Positions 4,398 through 5,529 of a stretch of 5,529 bases of DNA are shown one piece after another. Origin of the DNA: an uncultured Erysipelotrichaceae bacterium (GTDB lineage: Bacteria > Bacillota_I > Bacilli_A > RFN20 > CAG-826); assembly GCA_947303755.1 (NCBI GenBank), contig CAMYZF010000061.1, positions 1-5,529 of the forward strand, in the 5' to 3' direction. The stretch's first letter is position 1, and every line of letters starts with the position of its first letter. A program made the translations under genes and the position numbers. Under the pieces are notes generated by a model that was given only the letters and a program-made list of their open reading frames with translations, did not search any database and was not told where the DNA came from.

Positions 4398-5529
4398 TAT
4401 TTCGACCTTCCTTCTTATATCGTTCAACTCTTTGTCTTCGAATATCTTTCTTAATTATTTCACGACGATGTTTTTGTTTTGCTTTAGCAATTTCTTCTTT
4501 TACTTTCTTTTTATAGCCAGGTTTGACCTTTTTGTTTTTACCTTTTGATTGAGCTTTAATCTTACGAATTTTACTTTCAAGTTCCTCATCGACTTTGCGT
4601 TTAGTTGGATGAGACTTTTCAATCGGATGAGAGTCCACTAATTTGGAGTCACGCAGTGCTTTATAATTAAACTTGATTCCACTAGCGATTAACTCTAAAG
4701 GCTTAGAGACTTTGTCTTTGTTATAGAAAGTATAACAATTGCCAGTCTTAGAGAATCTGCCGGTTCTTCCTGCTCTATGGTAATAAAATTCAAGATTGTT
4801 TGGTAAATCGATGTTTATAACATCACTAACATCATTAATATCTAAACCTCTAGCGGCCATATCAGAACAAACGAGGATGTAGATGTTTTCATTCTTGATT
4901 TGCTTCATGACGTTCTTACGTTCACGAGCGTTTAAATCGCCAGTGAGTAAACCAACTTTGTACTTGCGAGATTTGAGATGATTATAAACATTATTCGCAA
5001 CTTCTTTTGTGGACGCAAACACGAGCAAAAGATACGGATTTATGTAATCAATAATTTGCTCTAGAGCAATTAGTTTGTCTTCGTGGCGGATATCAACAAG
5101 GTAGTGAGTAACGTTACTTGAAGTCATGATTTCTTCGTTAACAACTGGAATATTTGGACCAACATATTTTTCAAGTTCATGTGCTAAGTTGGCTTCTAAG
5201 GTTGCAGAGAAAACAAGATATTGAGGATGATCAATTCTTAAAGCGAATTTATCGATCTCTCCAAAAAATCCTTCTCTTAATAACATATCCGCTTCGTCAA
5301 AGACGACTGTTTTAACGTGTTTTAAGGAAAGTGCGCCATCATCAAAGATGTCAGCGAGTCTTCCTGGGGTGCCGATTACAATATGTGGAGCGATTGATAA
5401 GCCTTTAAGTGTATCTTCTTTTTCTACACCAGATTTGAATAATCTAATTTTTAAATCCTTAAACTCTTTGGTGAAAGGAATCGCAAAGTTATAAATTTGT
5501 TGAGCGAGCTCTCTTGTTGGAGCGACTAT
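4390..5529 (-). CDS. cshB: DEAD-box ATP-dependent RNA helicase, CshB-like (N-terminus beyond window edge)
   Basis: Cytoplasmic ATP-driven RNA-unwinding protein, a family acting in ribosome assembly, mRNA turnover and cold adaptation. The frame stays open to the right edge, giving 379 visible residues; the Q motif and Walker A (motif I) lie outside. Seen directly, numbered from the edge: APTRELAQQ (3-11, motif Ia), GTPGRL (53-58, Ib), FDEAD (77-81, motif II), SAT (108-110, III), VFASTKE (170-176, IV), SDMAARGLDI (222-231, V) and YYHRAGRTGR (249-258, VI). Both RecA-like domains are therefore present. From about residue 307 there is a Lys/Arg-rich tail of some 70 residues containing VKPGYKKK, probably an RNA-binding extension; I recall a similar tail in B. 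subtilis CshB (YqfR), and there too nfo is the next gene. The Met at 5286 lies just after the DEAD motif and cannot be the true start. The CshB assignment over other DEAD-box paralogues is probable, not proven. Confidence 0.93.
   Translation of the reverse strand: MVAPTRELAQQIYNFAIPFTKEFKDLKIRLFKSGVEKEDTLKGLSIAPHIVIGTPGRLADIFDDGALSLKHVKTVVFDEADMLLREGFFGEIDKFALRIDHPQYLVFSATLEANLAHELEKYVGPNIPVVNEEIMTSSNVTHYLVDIRHEDKLIALEQIIDYINPYLLLVFASTKEVANNVYNHLKSRKYKVGLLTGDLNARERKNVMKQIKNENIYILVCSDMAARGLDINDVSDVINIDLPNNLEFYYHRAGRTGRFSKTGNCYTFYNKDKVSKPLELIASGIKFNYKALRDSKLVDSHPIEKSHPTKRKVDEELESKIRKIKAQSKGKNKKVKPGYKKKVKEEIAKAKQKHRREIIKKDIRRQRVERYKKEGRNNG
4406..4413 (-). promoter_or_regulatory. Ribosome binding site deciding the nfo start
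   Basis: Minus-strand AAGGAAGG (4413-4406), 8 bases before the ATG at 4397 and inside the last codons of the helicase gene. The in-frame ATG at 4427 lies upstream of this site and so cannot use it, which argues for the shorter protein. Confidence 0.78.

Noticed and set aside
4395..4427. Upstream ATG at 4427 as the nfo start
   Set aside because: It lies deep in the helicase frame with the SD downstream of it, and the extra residues MNDIRRKVEI do not match family N-termini.
1..5529. CRISPR array, insertion sequence, prophage, toxin-antitoxin or defence system
   Set aside because: No spaced direct repeats, transposase or integrase motifs, terminal inverted repeats or defence-type domains are present; every coding region belongs to a known housekeeping family.

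Overview
This is a low-GC stretch of housekeeping chromosome from a Bacilli-like bacterium using the standard genetic code. The best guess is an uncultured or host-associated lineage near Erysipelotrichales, RF39 or Acholeplasmatales. The evidence is the gene content (PlsY, a YneF/UPF0154 protein, Gram-positive-type endonuclease IV, a CshB-like DEAD-box helicase), AAGGAGG-type ribosome binding sites, and an EF-P whose tip loop resembles the Mycoplasma form as I remember it. The assignment is inference; no rRNA or other marker gene is present.

Layout. The left edge (1-446, +) is the 3' part of plsY, acylphosphate:glycerol-3-phosphate acyltransferase, followed by a strong intrinsic terminator. 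Positions 447-681 are non-coding and hold two terminators, one per strand, plus a promoter-like sequence. From 2347 back to 682 lies a minus-strand block in transcription order: rpmG (ribosomal protein L33, 50 codons), a YqgX/glyoxalase-II-like metallo-beta-lactamase-fold hydrolase, efp, and a YneF-family membrane protein. efp and yneF form a tight pair with their own promoter and terminator. At 2348-2438 divergent promoters drive rpmG leftward and ispG rightward. ispG (MEP isoprenoid pathway) is convergent with nfo (endonuclease IV), and one hairpin separates them. nfo overlaps the end of the upstream DEAD-box helicase gene by 8 bases; the helicase runs off the right edge.

The genes serve phospholipid synthesis, translation (EF-P, L33), isoprenoid precursor synthesis, base-excision repair and RNA remodelling. 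From memory, cshB and nfo are also adjacent in Bacillus subtilis with ispG a few genes away, so part of this order is probably ancestral. I see no mobile element, CRISPR array, tRNA, toxin-antitoxin or defence genes, and no evidence for an undescribed multi-gene system.

The points of interest are small-scale: an apparently leaderless ispG message, divergent extended -10 promoters with overlapping -35 regions, a repeated ATATCT/AGATAT inverted motif in two promoter regions, a terminator hairpin built over the rpmG stop codon, and an EF-P lacking the usual modified lysine.
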